This document shows positions 8,225-16,464 of a stretch of 34,111 bases of DNA, piece by piece. Every line of letters starts with the position of its first letter. Within the stretch, counting starts at the first letter, position 1. The translations under genes and the position numbers were made by a program. The notes below the pieces were generated by a model, which searched no databases, had not been told where the DNA came from, and saw only the letters and a program-made list of their open reading frames with translations. Origin of the DNA: an uncultured Acetobacteraceae bacterium (GTDB lineage: Bacteria; Pseudomonadota; Alphaproteobacteria; Acetobacterales; Acetobacteraceae); the NCBI GenBank assembly GCA_903895595.1, contig CAITUP010000136.1, positions 1 to 34,111 on the forward strand, given 5' to 3'.

Positions 8225-9014
8225 GCTCGTCTTCCTCTACCTTGTCGGCGAACAGCATGTCGTGGATCCGCGCCTCCAGCGCTGCCGCCAAAGCCGGATC
8301 GGCGCCGGCGGGCACGCTGTTCATTTCCGCCTTCACCTGTCCGGGATGCGGCGACAGCAGCAAAATGCGGTTCCCGATCTTCACCGCCTCGGCGATGGAG
8401 TGCGTCACGAACAGCACGGTGAACTTCGTCTCCTCCCATAGCCCGAGAAGCTCGTCCTGCATCCGTTGCCGCGTCAGGGCATCCAGCGCCGCGAACGGCT
8501 CGTCCATGAGTAAAATATCGGGTTCCATCGCCATGCCGCGGGCGATGGCGACGCGCTGCTTCATGCCGCCCGACAGCATGTGGGGATAGGAGTCGGCGAA
8601 GCGCGTCAGATGCACCTTCTCGATATACTGCATCGCCTTGTCGTCGGCGGCCTTGCCGCGCAGCTTGCCCGACGTCTCCAGCGCGAACGCCACGTTCTGC
8701 CGCACCGTCTTCCACGGCAGCAGCTGATCGAACTCCTGGAACACCATCATCCGGTCCGGGCCGGGGCGGGTGATTTTCTGGCCCTTGAGGTGAATCTCCC
8801 CCTCGACCGGCGCCATATACCCGCCCACCGCCTTCAACAGCGTGGACTTCCCGCAGCCCGACGGCCCCAGCAGAATGAAGCGATCCGAGCGCTGCACGGC
8901 GAAATCGACGCGGTACGTGGCGGTGACGAGGTGCTCTCGCGTTTTGTACTGGAGTGTGACGCCGCGTACATCCAGCAGCGGCGGCGGCAAGGTCTGTTCC
9001 AAAGCGCTCCCCAT
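8217..9014 (-). CDS. NitT/TauT-type ABC transporter ATP-binding protein
   Basis: The 265-residue ATPase has Walker A GPSGCGKST (50-58), a Q-loop VFQEFDQLLPW, the ABC signature LSGGMKQR (147-154), Walker B ILLMDEP (167-173) and the switch histidine in VTHS (His205). The QEFDQLLPW form of the Q-loop is typical of SsuB/TauB-like importers. It powers the permease encoded downstream. Its ATG overlaps the TAA stop of the regulator gene (TAATG), so all three genes form one translationally coupled leftward operon. Confidence 0.92.
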   Translation of the reverse strand: MGSALEQTLPPPLLDVRGVTLQYKTREHLVTATYRVDFAVQRSDRFILLGPSGCGKSTLLKAVGGYMAPVEGEIHLKGQKITRPGPDRMMVFQEFDQLLPWKTVRQNVAFALETSGKLRGKAADDKAMQYIEKVHLTRFADSYPHMLSGGMKQRVAIARGMAMEPDILLMDEPFAALDALTRQRMQDELLGLWEETKFTVLFVTHSIAEAVKIGNRILLLSPHPGQVKAEMNSVPAGADPALAAALEARIHDMLFADKVEEDEHV

Positions 9015-9628
9015 TATTCGGTGGCGGGTTCGTCGTCCGCCGTTTCAGGGGTTCCCTTTACCGAAGGCCGCCCCGCCAGCCAACCCGCCGCCTGCTCGGC
9101 GCGCGCCAACGCGACATCGAGGGCCGCCATGGTGACGGTGAGGTCTTCCGTATCGTCCTTTTCCCAAGCCCTTACGCCCCAGAGCCACACCGCCATCAAA
9201 CCCTTCACCCGCAGTTCGCCGGTCAACCCGGTTGCGTTGACGCCCGCCGCCTGCAACATCCACCGCATACTGCGCCGTGTGGCGCAGGCCAGCATGAGCG
9301 CCGTGCAAGGATCGAACGGCAGTGCCCGCAGCACCGCCAGAACACCCGCCCGCTGCGCCTGCAACGCGTCGAACCGGCGCATCAGCAGATCGAACAGCCG
9401 GTCGCGGACGGGGCCTTCGTCCGGAGCCTCCTCCAACGCGACCTCATCCGCCATCCGCCCGAACCCCAGCAGCACGTGTCCCCTGCTGGGGAAGCGGCTG
9501 CGAGCGCGCGGCAGTGGCAATCCGGCGGCGCGCGCGGCGGCGGCCACGGTCACGGAACGCCATCCGTCGGTGCCGGCGAGGGTTAAAGCCGATGCGATCA
9601 GCGCGGTGTCGAAATCTGTGTCGTCCAT
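9014..9628 (-). CDS. TetR-like regulator with COQ9-like C-terminal half
   Basis: The 204-residue protein begins with a helix-turn-helix region (residues about 8-50, TVAAAARAAGLPLPRARSRFPS) as in TetR repressors. The C-terminal all-helical half has the RDRLFDLLMRRFDAL and RSMRWMLQAAG segments seen in TetR/COQ9-like proteins of alphaproteobacteria. The WYTKR-type segment of true COQ9 is absent, so a regulator is favoured over a ubiquinone-biosynthesis protein. ATG 9628 was chosen because family similarity starts there; the open frame reaches 17 codons further. Its coupling to the ABC genes (TAATG) suggests that it controls that transporter, with an unidentified ligand. Confidence 0.65.
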   Translation of the reverse strand: MDDTDFDTALIASALTLAGTDGWRSVTVAAAARAAGLPLPRARSRFPSRGHVLLGFGRMADEVALEEAPDEGPVRDRLFDLLMRRFDALQAQRAGVLAVLRALPFDPCTALMLACATRRSMRWMLQAAGVNATGLTGELRVKGLMAVWLWGVRAWEKDDTEDLTVTMAALDVALARAEQAAGWLAGRPSVKGTPETADDEPATE

Positions 9629-9750
9629 GGCGCGATCATGGGCCGGGAGTGGGGGTGGATTCAAGGCGATGTTAAGCACCGATGCTCGGGCGAAGGGTTA
9701 GCGGCAGTCAGCAGCGCGCTGCATATGCCCTACCTGTCGGCTGTCGTTCG

Positions 9751-10954
9751 TTATGCGATGCGCAGTTCCGGCAGCTTGACGCGCATCGGGCGGACGGTCG
9801 TCGCGATCAGCACGGCGCCGACCCCGATCGCCGACGACGCGATGTACAGCCATCCATAGCCGCCGAAACGGTCGAACAGCCAGCCGCCGACCGGCGGGCC
9901 GAGTGCCATGCCGACGGTGGAAATGGCGGCGATGACGCCGAAGACGCTGCCCATGATCCCGGCGGGGAAATGCTCGCGCACCAGGATGGCATAAAGCGGC
10001 ATCGCGCCGCCGTAGGCCAGACCGAACAACATGGAAACGGCGTAGAGCGTGTCGAGGTCGCGCGCGACCATATACAGCGCGATGGCGGCGGCCTGGAGCA
10101 TCAGGCAACCGACCAGCGTGCGCTTGGCGCCGGTCCTATCGGCGAGCAGGCCGCAAAGAATGCGGCCGGACAGCGCGGCGAGGCCCGCCGCCCCCAGGAC
10201 GGTCGCGGCGGTCACCGGGGCGACACCGCAGTCTGCGGCATAGGCGACCATGTGGAAGATCGGGCCGGAATGGGCGGCGCAGCAGGCGAAGTTGGCCAGT
10301 GCGAGGCTCCAGAACAGCGGCGTGCGCAGTGCCTGGGCGAATGTCGGGCCGATGGGTTCGGCGGTGGCGTTGGCTGCCCGCTTGGGTTCGGCGGGGGCAG
10401 GGCGCAGCAGCAAGGCCGCGGGCAGGATCACGGGCCCAGGCCATCAGGCCAAGCGCCTGCATGGCGAAGCGCCAGTCGTGCGTGACGATCATCCAGCGTG
10501 CCAGAGGGGCGATCAGCGTGGTCCCCAACGCGAGGCCCGCCGACACCAGGGACACCGCGAGGCTCCGGTGGCGGACGAACCAACTGGACGTGGCGGCGGT
10601 CAGCGGGACGTAGACCGCGCCCACCGCGAGGCCGACGGCGCAACCGTAGATCGCCAGGAATACCGGCAGACTCTGCGCGCGGCTCGCAGCCACAAGGCCC
10701 GCCCCCTCCAGCACGCCGCCGCACAGGACGACGACGCGGGCGCCGTAACGGTCGTACAGCGATCCCCAAAGGAAGCCGCCGGCGCCCATGCCGAGAAAGG
10801 CTACCGTCGAACCGGATGCGATGCCCGCTCGGGACCAGCCAAGCGAGTCGGACATCGGCTGGAGGAAGACACCGAAGGACATCAGGCCGCCCATGCCGAT
10901 GCAGCCGACAACGATGCCGACGGCGACGATCACCCAGCCGTAGAAGATTTTCAT
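9751..10954 (-). pseudogene. MFS transporter (oxalate/formate-antiporter-like), frameshifted
   Basis: Two overlapping reading frames together give one MFS protein of about 400 residues. The N-terminal half starts at ATG 10954 (FYGWVIVAVGIVVG, then the loop GSLYDRYGARVV) and runs to WRFAMQALGLMAWA. The C-terminal half resumes in another frame at VILPAALLLRPAP and ends with helix 12 at 9751. The break falls in the GGGCCC run at about 10432-10437; removing one base restores a continuous frame. Twelve transmembrane helices would result. The family imports small organic anions or similar compounds. It may be a true pseudogene, a recent mutation, or a sequencing error in a G/C run; the otherwise intact second half favours a recent event. 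An inverted repeat (CTCCCTTA/TGAGGGAG) overlaps its ribosome-binding site. Confidence 0.8.
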
Positions 10955-10962
10955 ATGGGATG

Positions 10963-10978
10963 CTCCCTTATGAGGGAG
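10963..10978 (-). promoter_or_regulatory. Hairpin overlapping the MFS gene ribosome-binding site
   Basis: CTCCCTTATGAGGGAG is a perfect inverted repeat with a four-base loop. On the leftward transcript it contains the AAGGGAG that serves as ribosome-binding site for ATG 10954. If formed, it would hide this site. It may be coincidental. Confidence 0.4.
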
Positions 10979-11028
10979 TGTATCTCAAACCAGCGGCTTG
11001 GGCGATACGGACGCCCGTGTGAAAAACC

Positions 11029-11841
11029 CTACCCCGCTAATTCCCGAGACCGCCGCGTCGCCGCCGCGATGGCCTCGCTCATCGCCTTCGGCATCGCCCC
11101 CGGTTCCATCAGCACCCGCAGCGCCTCCGCCGTCGTGCCGCCCGGGCTGGTGACGGCGACACGCAGAGCCGCCGCGTCCTCCGGACTGGCCGCCAGCAGC
11201 GCGCCCGAACCGGACACCGTCTGCCGCGCCAGCAGCCGAGCCAAAGCCGGCGGAATGCCCTGCTCGACGGCAGCGGCTTCCATCAACTCCGCCAGCAGGA
11301 ACACGTAAGCCGGGCCGGAGCCGGATACCGCTGTCACCGGATCGAGCAACGCCTCATCGTCCGCCCAGGCCACCACGCCGATCGCCTGCAACAGCCTGTC
11401 GCACAACGCCCGCTGTTCCGCCGACACCAATGCGCTCGGACACGCCACCGTCACGCCCTGGCGCACGGCAGCCGGCGTATTCGGCATGGCCCGCACGATC
11501 GCCGCCTGCTCCCCGATCAGCGCCCGAATCCCGGCAATCGTTCGCCCGGCCATGATGGACAGAAACACCGTCTTGCCGGCGAACCGAGCATAGGCGGGCA
11601 GCGTGTCGTTGGCGCTTTGGGGTTTGACGGCCAGTACCACGGCGGCGGGGGCGAACCCGGCCGGAATGGCCGAGGCATCCGTCACCACCGTCATATCCGC
11701 GCCCGCGAACCCCGCCGCCTGCGGCGCGGGATCGACGGCGTAGGACGGCGCCAGCCCTTGCTCGCGCCAGCCGGACAGCATCGCGCTGCCCATGCGCCCG
11801 CAACCGACGAGAAGGATCGCGGGAATTGTTTGTTCGGTCAT
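11029..11841 (-). CDS. proC: Pyrroline-5-carboxylate reductase
   Basis: The 270-residue protein reduces 1-pyrroline-5-carboxylate to proline with NAD(P)H, the last step of proline synthesis, in the cytoplasm. It shows the dinucleotide-binding motif GCGRMGSAM (13-21), the AVKPQ strand end, the RAMPNTPA segment, SGSGPAYVF, and the C-terminal P5CR signature with VTSPGGTTAEAL. The length is normal. The start at 11841 overlaps the upstream YbjN gene stop by four bases (ATGA), so the two form an operon. The longer open frame upstream is unrelated sequence from the YbjN gene in another frame. Confidence 0.95.
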   Translation of the reverse strand: MTEQTIPAILLVGCGRMGSAMLSGWREQGLAPSYAVDPAPQAAGFAGADMTVVTDASAIPAGFAPAAVVLAVKPQSANDTLPAYARFAGKTVFLSIMAGRTIAGIRALIGEQAAIVRAMPNTPAAVRQGVTVACPSALVSAEQRALCDRLLQAIGVVAWADDEALLDPVTAVSGSGPAYVFLLAELMEAAAVEQGIPPALARLLARQTVSGSGALLAASPEDAAALRVAVTSPGGTTAEALRVLMEPGAMPKAMSEAIAAATRRSRELAG

Positions 11842-12341
11842 GCTTCGCCCACACACTCCAGCATCGCGGCCTGCAATGCCTCCTGCGGTGTTTTGCCACC
11901 CCAGAGGACGAACTGGAAGGCGGGGAAGAATCGCTCGCACTCGGTGATGGCGATGTCGATCATATCCTCCAGACTTTCGGCCGAGGCGCCGGGCGCGCCG
12001 CGCAGCAGCACGGCGTGGCGGAAGGACGGCATGCCGTCCTCGGTCTCCATCCCGAAATGGCCGATCCACAGTCGTTCGTTGGCCAGCGCGAGCAGCTCGT
12101 ACAGCGCGGTCCGCTGTTTATCCGGCACTTTCAGGTCGAACGTGCAGGTGAAGTGCATGGCGCTGATTTCGTGCGACCAGTTGAAGTACAGGCCGTAATC
12201 GCACCAGCGGCCGGGCGCTTCCGCCGCCAGTTCCGCGTCGCAACGACGGTCGAAGACCCAGTCGTTCGCGGTGACGATCTGCTCCATGACGTCGAGGGGG
12301 TTGGCCGCGTTGGGCTGTTCGAAGCTCAGAGACGCTGACAT
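11838..12341 (-). CDS. YbjN domain-containing protein
   Basis: The 167-residue soluble protein resembles the YbjN family (tandem SycN/type III chaperone-like fold). It has the early NPLDVMEQIVTANDW motif, then FNWSHEISAMHFTCTFDLK and LYELLALANERLWIGHF. The family was linked to stress and motility in enterobacteria, and its molecular role is not settled. In many alphaproteobacteria this gene stands directly before proC, as here with a four-base overlap. An inverted repeat (GAATCC...GGATTC) lies about 55 bases upstream of the ATG. Confidence 0.85.
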   Translation of the reverse strand: MSASLSFEQPNAANPLDVMEQIVTANDWVFDRRCDAELAAEAPGRWCDYGLYFNWSHEISAMHFTCTFDLKVPDKQRTALYELLALANERLWIGHFGMETEDGMPSFRHAVLLRGAPGASAESLEDMIDIAITECERFFPAFQFVLWGGKTPQEALQAAMLECVGEA

Positions 12342-12396
12342 CCGGGGTCTCCCGTTGGTTGGAGGCCGAGTGAGGCGATTGGCCCCGAGCGTTCAC

Positions 12397-12418
12397 GAAT
12401 CCGAAATATTGTGGATTC
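12397..12418. promoter_or_regulatory. Inverted repeat upstream of ybjN-proC
   Basis: GAATCC and GGATTC are separated by ten A/T-rich bases (GAAATATTGT). The site lies about 55 bases before the YbjN start and 70 bases after the 60-residue gene's stop. Local AT content is high for this window, so it may mark a promoter or operator. No known regulator site is recognised. Confidence 0.35.
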
Positions 12419-12486
12419 TCTCGGGGTTGGCCACGAGGGGTAGCGTATATGGGTGTTCCGCCGCGCCGCAAGGGGCTGTTGGCGGC

Positions 12487-12669
12487 CTATTTGAACAGGC
12501 GGGAAAACCCAGGAAACAGGTCCGCGCCGCGTGGTTCGGAGTAGGTGCGCAGGGGGAGTTGGTAAACCTTGCGCCGTTCGACTGGCTTCTGAACGGGCTC
12601 GGCGTCCGGTTTGGCTTCCAGAGTCTGGTCGTCGGATCGGTCCAGTTTTCCCGACTTCGATTCGGTCAT
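12487..12669 (-). CDS. Small charged protein of unknown function (60 aa)
   Basis: This 60-residue protein is rich in Lys, Glu, Asp and Pro in its first half and ends in a hydrophobic/aromatic GFSRLFK tail. It has no recognised domain and no signal peptide. It is counted as real because its ATG overlaps the stop of the membrane-protein gene by four bases (ATGA) and its codon use fits the window. The overlap suggests a functional partner of the upstream gene product. Confidence 0.5.
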   Translation of the reverse strand: MTESKSGKLDRSDDQTLEAKPDAEPVQKPVERRKVYQLPLRTYSEPRGADLFPGFSRLFK

Positions 12670-13292
12670 GGCAACACCTTTGGCAAAATGCCCAGCTTAT
12701 CGGCTGCGAAGATGACTGTGGTAGCGCCCAGTGCCCAAATCAAGGCCCTGACCAGGTGCAGGGAGGCACGGGCGCGATAATCGTAGCGGCGCTGGTTCAT
12801 ATCCCGGTTCGCTGGTGTGACCGCGATGTAGGATTGCAGCATCACATGGCGGATGGCAGCAACCAAGTCGCGGTCACGCAATTCCTCGGGCACCGATTGT
12901 CTGTTCAGTTCGCGCTGCAAGTTCGCGACATCGGCGCGCAAATCCGGTTCTTTGAGAATCCGCCGAAAGTCCCGCCGAGCGGTCGCTCGGGCGATCCAGA
13001 ACAGCACACAAGCAGCTTCCAAAACTGCCAAACCCAGCAGCATGCCAGCTGCGGCGAAGGCAAAACGCCCTGCCTCCGAGCCGATCTCCGGCCATTTCGG
13101 CAAGCGACTCGCCGCATAGGCCAGCGCACCCACCACGATGCCCAACGCCGTCCCGAAAAACGGCAGTGTTCGATGCACGTCCTCGGCCGCGGTCACCTCC
13201 TGCCGATACAGATCGGCGAAGGCAGTCAGCAGCAGGGACGTCGTATCCGGCGGTAACGGCTGTTCCACCAGCATCGGTGAGGCATCGGACAT
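12666..13292 (-). CDS. Membrane protein of unknown function (208 aa, three helices)
   Basis: The 208-residue protein has a short cytoplasm-like N-terminus, a hydrophobic hairpin (helices about 44-65 and 77-102), a charged middle domain (104-175, with many Arg/Asp/Glu) and a third helix (about 178-198). No catalytic motif is seen. The layout, a two-helix hairpin plus a soluble domain, resembles small membrane effectors such as SLATT-type proteins, but no motif proves this. It begins the two-gene unit with the 60-residue gene. There is no clear ribosome-binding site; a perfect palindrome ACCGCAT-C-ATGCGGT abuts the start codon. An in-frame stop just upstream fixes ATG 13292 as the first possible ATG. 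Confidence 0.6.
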   Translation of the reverse strand: MSDASPMLVEQPLPPDTTSLLLTAFADLYRQEVTAAEDVHRTLPFFGTALGIVVGALAYAASRLPKWPEIGSEAGRFAFAAAGMLLGLAVLEAACVLFWIARATARRDFRRILKEPDLRADVANLQRELNRQSVPEELRDRDLVAAIRHVMLQSYIAVTPANRDMNQRRYDYRARASLHLVRALIWALGATTVIFAADKLGILPKVLP

Positions 13293-13341
13293 ACCGCATC
13301 ATGCGGTAGCGCGACCCGAAATATCAACAACTATAAGTTGT
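13293..13341. promoter_or_regulatory. Two palindromes upstream of the membrane-protein unit
   Basis: ACCGCAT-C-ATGCGGT (13293-13307) touches the start codon at 13292. ACAACT-ATA-AGTTGT (13327-13341) lies about 35-50 bases upstream in an unusually AT-rich stretch. Together they look like a promoter/operator for the leftward two-gene unit, or like the 3' hairpin of ubiK. No regulator can be named. Confidence 0.5.
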
Positions 13342-13352
13342 GTATTCTACCT

Positions 13353-13622
13353 CTACGACCCCAAAGCGGCCTCCAGCACCGCCAGCCGCTCCTCCAACAC
13401 CGCCAGCCGAGACTCCGCCGCCTCCTGCCCAGCCCGAGCATTGGCCGCCATCTCGGCGATCGCGTCCAGTTCCTCCCGCCGCACTAGATCCAACCGCCTT
13501 ATCGTCTCGTCCACGCGCGCACGCACCATCGCCTCGGCTTCCTCCCGCAATCCCGCGAGAGCGGAGATCGCACCGCCAGCCACACCGGCGAGGTCGTCGA
13601 AAATGCGGGGGCGGTCGGTCAT
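13353..13622 (-). CDS. ubiK: Ubiquinone biosynthesis accessory factor UbiK (YqiC/BMFP family)
   Basis: The 89-residue protein has the family layout: RIFDDLAGVAGGA near the N-terminus, an amphipathic middle (about 20-45), and a C-terminal coiled coil (about 46-88) with RLAVLEERLAVLEAAL heptads. It forms coiled-coil trimers and works with the Ubi complex under aerobic conditions. The length is normal. AGGAG lies eight bases before ATG 13622. It is divergent from hldD, with 51 bases between the start codons, so the two promoters must be very close together. Confidence 0.82.
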   Translation of the reverse strand: MTDRPRIFDDLAGVAGGAISALAGLREEAEAMVRARVDETIRRLDLVRREELDAIAEMAANARAGQEAAESRLAVLEERLAVLEAALGS

Positions 13623-13673
13623 GGCGCAAGCTCCTGTTGGTGCGACGGCGTGCGCCCCCTATAACGCGTTCCC

Positions 13674-14654
13674 ATGATCCTGGTCACTGGCGGCGCCGGT
13701 TTTATCGGCTCCAATCTTCAAGCCGCTCTCGTTCGCCGAGGGCATGAGACCGTCGTTGCCGACCTGTTCGGCAGCGATGGCAAATGGCGCAATCTGGCCA
13801 AGCACCCGCCGTCCCGCGTGGTGCCGCCGACGGATTTGCGCGCGTTTCTGGACACGCACCCGCCGCTGGAGATGGTGTACCACCTCGGCGCGGTCAGCGA
13901 GACCACGGCCGTGGACGGGGATCACACCTGGGCCACGAACGTGGAACTCAGCCGTATGCTGTGGGAGTGGTGCGCCGAACGGGGCGTGCGGTTTGTTTAT
14001 GCTTCCTCCGCCGCGACCTACGGCGACGGGGCGCAGGGCTTCGACGACGATCCGTCCATGGCCGCGCTGGAAAAATTGCGGCCGTTGAACCTGTACGGAT
14101 GGACCAAACACGCCTTCGACTTGCTGGTGACCCGTCAGCTCGTGCATCGCCGCGACCGCCCGCCGCAATGGGCCGGCCTGAAATTCTTCAACGTCTACGG
14201 TCCGAACGAGTATCACAAGGGCAAAATGATCTCGGTCGTGAAGGTCAAGCACGATGAGGTCGCGTCCGGCGCGCCCGCCCGCCTGTTCAAGTCCGACCAG
14301 CTCGGTTTCGCCGACGGGCAGCAATCGCGCGATTTCATCTGGATCGGCGACATCGTGGACGTGCTGCTCTGGCTGCTCGACACGCCGGGCGTGAACGGGT
14401 TGTTCAACCTGGGGACCGGGACGGCGCGCACCTACCTCGATCTCGCCCATGCCGTCTGCGACGCCGCTGGCCGAGAACGCCGGGTCGAGTTCATCGACAT
14501 GCCCGCCAGCCTGCGCGGCCAATACCAGTCCTTCACCCAAGCCCCGATGGACCGGCTACGCGCCGCCGGCTACGCGGGCCAATTCACGCCGTTGGAGGAA
14601 GGTATCCGCCGCTACGTTCAAGACCACCTCGCAACGGCGGATTTGTTCGTATGA
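13674..14654 (+). CDS. hldD: ADP-L-glycero-D-manno-heptose 6-epimerase
   Basis: The 326-residue SDR-family enzyme converts ADP-D-glycero-D-manno-heptose to the L,D form for the LPS inner core. It shows the NADP-binding GGAGFIGSN (6-14), an SSAATYG strand near 111-117, the catalytic Tyr141-x3-Lys145 (YGWTK), and the diagnostic FNVYGPNEYHKGKM (172-185) with the second catalytic lysine. The length fits RfaD/HldD. The gene starts the overlapping array hldD-lgt-methyltransferase; its stop overlaps the lgt start by four bases. Together they indicate an envelope-biogenesis operon. Confidence 0.93.
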   Translation: MILVTGGAGFIGSNLQAALVRRGHETVVADLFGSDGKWRNLAKHPPSRVVPPTDLRAFLDTHPPLEMVYHLGAVSETTAVDGDHTWATNVELSRMLWEWCAERGVRFVYASSAATYGDGAQGFDDDPSMAALEKLRPLNLYGWTKHAFDLLVTRQLVHRRDRPPQWAGLKFFNVYGPNEYHKGKMISVVKVKHDEVASGAPARLFKSDQLGFADGQQSRDFIWIGDIVDVLLWLLDTPGVNGLFNLGTGTARTYLDLAHAVCDAAGRERRVEFIDMPASLRGQYQSFTQAPMDRLRAAGYAGQFTPLEEGIRRYVQDHLATADLFV

Positions 14655-15424
14655 CCTTCCCCCAGATCGATCCGGTCATCGTCCAGATCGGTCCGTTCGG
14701 CATCCGCTGGTATGCGATGGCCTACATCGCTGGCTTGGTCCTGGGCTGGCGCCTGATGCGCAAGCTGGTGACGCAGCCACCCGCCGTCGCCACACCGTTA
14801 CAGGTGGACGATTTTCTCACCTGGGCCACGCTCGGCGTCGTGCTGGGCGGCCGCCTCGGCTACGTGCTGTTCTACCAGCCCAGCGCCTTCATCGCCGAAC
14901 CGCTGCGCATCCTGCAGGTCTGGACCGGTGGCATGAGCTTCCACGGCGGCATGCTGGGCGTCGTCATCGCCACCATCCTTTTCTGCCGCCGCCAATCCAT
15001 CCCGCTGCTCGGGTTCGCCGACCGTATCGCCGTGGTCGCGCCCATCGGCCTGTGCTTCGGCCGCATCGCCAATTTCATCAACGGCGAGCTGTGGGGCCGC
15101 GTCGCCCCCGACGTCCCTTGGGCCATGGTCTTCCCCTACGGCGGCCCGCTGCCGCGCCACCCGAGCCAGATTTACCAAGCGGTGCTGGAAGGCGTCGTGC
15201 TGTTCGTCCTCCTGTTCGCCTTGTCCCGGCGGGACGCCATCCGAGCACGCGCGGGTATGCTGACCGGCATCTTCCTGACCGGCTACGGCCTGGCGCGGAT
15301 CATCGGAGAGTTCTTTCGGGAGCCTGATTCGTTCCTCGGCTTTCTGGCGTTCGGCGCCACCATGGGGCAGTTGCTGTCGATACCGATGGTTCTCGCGGGC
15401 ATATGGCTGATCCGCCGCCGCTGA
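14651..15424 (+). CDS. lgt: Prolipoprotein diacylglyceryl transferase
   Basis: The 257-residue inner-membrane enzyme transfers a diacylglyceryl group from phosphatidylglycerol to the lipobox cysteine of prolipoproteins. Its diagnostic signature GRIANFINGELWG is at 137-149 with the essential Arg138. MSFHGG carries the conserved His98, and HPSQIYQ and GEFFREPD follow. About seven transmembrane segments are present. The length is typical. It overlaps hldD by four bases and the methyltransferase gene by 22 bases. Confidence 0.96.
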   Translation: MTFPQIDPVIVQIGPFGIRWYAMAYIAGLVLGWRLMRKLVTQPPAVATPLQVDDFLTWATLGVVLGGRLGYVLFYQPSAFIAEPLRILQVWTGGMSFHGGMLGVVIATILFCRRQSIPLLGFADRIAVVAPIGLCFGRIANFINGELWGRVAPDVPWAMVFPYGGPLPRHPSQIYQAVLEGVVLFVLLFALSRRDAIRARAGMLTGIFLTGYGLARIIGEFFREPDSFLGFLAFGATMGQLLSIPMVLAGIWLIRRR

Positions 15425-16395
15425 CGGAGCGCCTGGACGCGTTCATGGCGCGCGCCAACGCGGCCTACTACGCCAGCCACGACCCTTTCGCCGATTTCAC
15501 CACCGCGCCGGAGATCAGCCAGGTCTTCGGCGAGGTTCTCGGCCTGTGGGCGGCGGTGACGTGGCAGATGCTGGGTTCGCCTGACATGGTCATGCTGATC
15601 GAGGCCGGACCCGGCCGCGGCACCCTAATGGCCGACGCGCTGCGGGCGATCGGGCGGGCGATGCCGGCGTTCCGGGCGGCCCTGTCGTTGCGGTTTATCG
15701 AGACATCCCCCCGGCTGCGCGCGGAACAGGCGACACGGGTGCCGGATGCCGTTTGGCACGACTCGCTCGACGACGTGCCGGAGGGACCGACGATCCTGCT
15801 GGCCAACGAGTTCCTGGACGCCCTGCCGATCCGCCAGTTCATTCGGCGGGGGGAGGGGTGGAAGGAGCGGTTTGTCAGCGAGGGCGCGTTCGTGGAACGG
15901 CCCCACGCGGATGTTCTGCCAGACGCGCCAGACGGTTCCATCCTGGAACGCTGCGAACCCGCGCAAGCTTTCGTCGCCGCGCTCGGCACTCGGTTTGCCC
16001 GCCACAAGGGCGCCGCCCTGTTCCTGGACTACGGCCCCGAGCACAGCGGCTACGGCGACAGCCTGCAAGCGCTGGCAGGCGGTAAACCGGCAGACCCGCT
16101 GGCCGCGCCGGGACTGGCCGACCTGACCGCGCACGTCGATTTCGCCGCCCTGGCCGCCGCCGCGCGAGCGGCCGGTGCATCCGTCCACGGACCCGCCCCG
16201 CAAGGCATGTTCCTGGCCGAACTGGGCCTGTTCCAACGCGCCAACCGGCTGGCGCGTGGCCTGCCCCCCGCGCAGGCAGCCGCGGTCATGGAATCCGTCC
16301 GTCGCCTCGGGGAGCCGAACCGGATGGGGCGCCTTTTCAAGGCCCTGGCCATCGCCAGTGCCGGCTGCCCGCCACTGCCGGGATTGGGCGGCTGA
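15403..16395 (+). CDS. SAM-dependent methyltransferase, MidA/NDUFAF7 family
   Basis: The 330-residue protein has DFTTAPEISQVFGE (31-44) and the SAM-binding EAGPGRGTL (67-75), then ILLANEFLDALPIRQF and LFLDYG. This pattern is specific to the MidA/NDUFAF7 family, which methylates an arginine of the complex I 49-kDa subunit in mitochondria. The bacterial target is less certain. It starts inside lgt (22-base overlap), and this lgt-methyltransferase order is common in alphaproteobacteria. The ATG at 15403 is favoured because it gives the expected N-terminus; no upstream alternative fits. Confidence 0.88.
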   Translation: MADPPPLTERLDAFMARANAAYYASHDPFADFTTAPEISQVFGEVLGLWAAVTWQMLGSPDMVMLIEAGPGRGTLMADALRAIGRAMPAFRAALSLRFIETSPRLRAEQATRVPDAVWHDSLDDVPEGPTILLANEFLDALPIRQFIRRGEGWKERFVSEGAFVERPHADVLPDAPDGSILERCEPAQAFVAALGTRFARHKGAALFLDYGPEHSGYGDSLQALAGGKPADPLAAPGLADLTAHVDFAALAAAARAAGASVHGPAPQGMFLAELGLFQRANRLARGLPPAQAAAVMESVRRLGEPNRMGRLFKALAIASAGCPPLPGLGG

Positions 16396-16464
16396 CGCCC
16401 CTTGCCGGCGAGCGGGAAACGGACGCAGTATCCGTCATTCCGTCCATAAACAGGAGCCAGTCCA

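Noticed and set aside
9014-9628. True COQ9 ubiquinone-biosynthesis protein
   Set aside because: The HTH region is well formed and the characteristic COQ9 C-terminal motif is missing, so a regulator is more likely.
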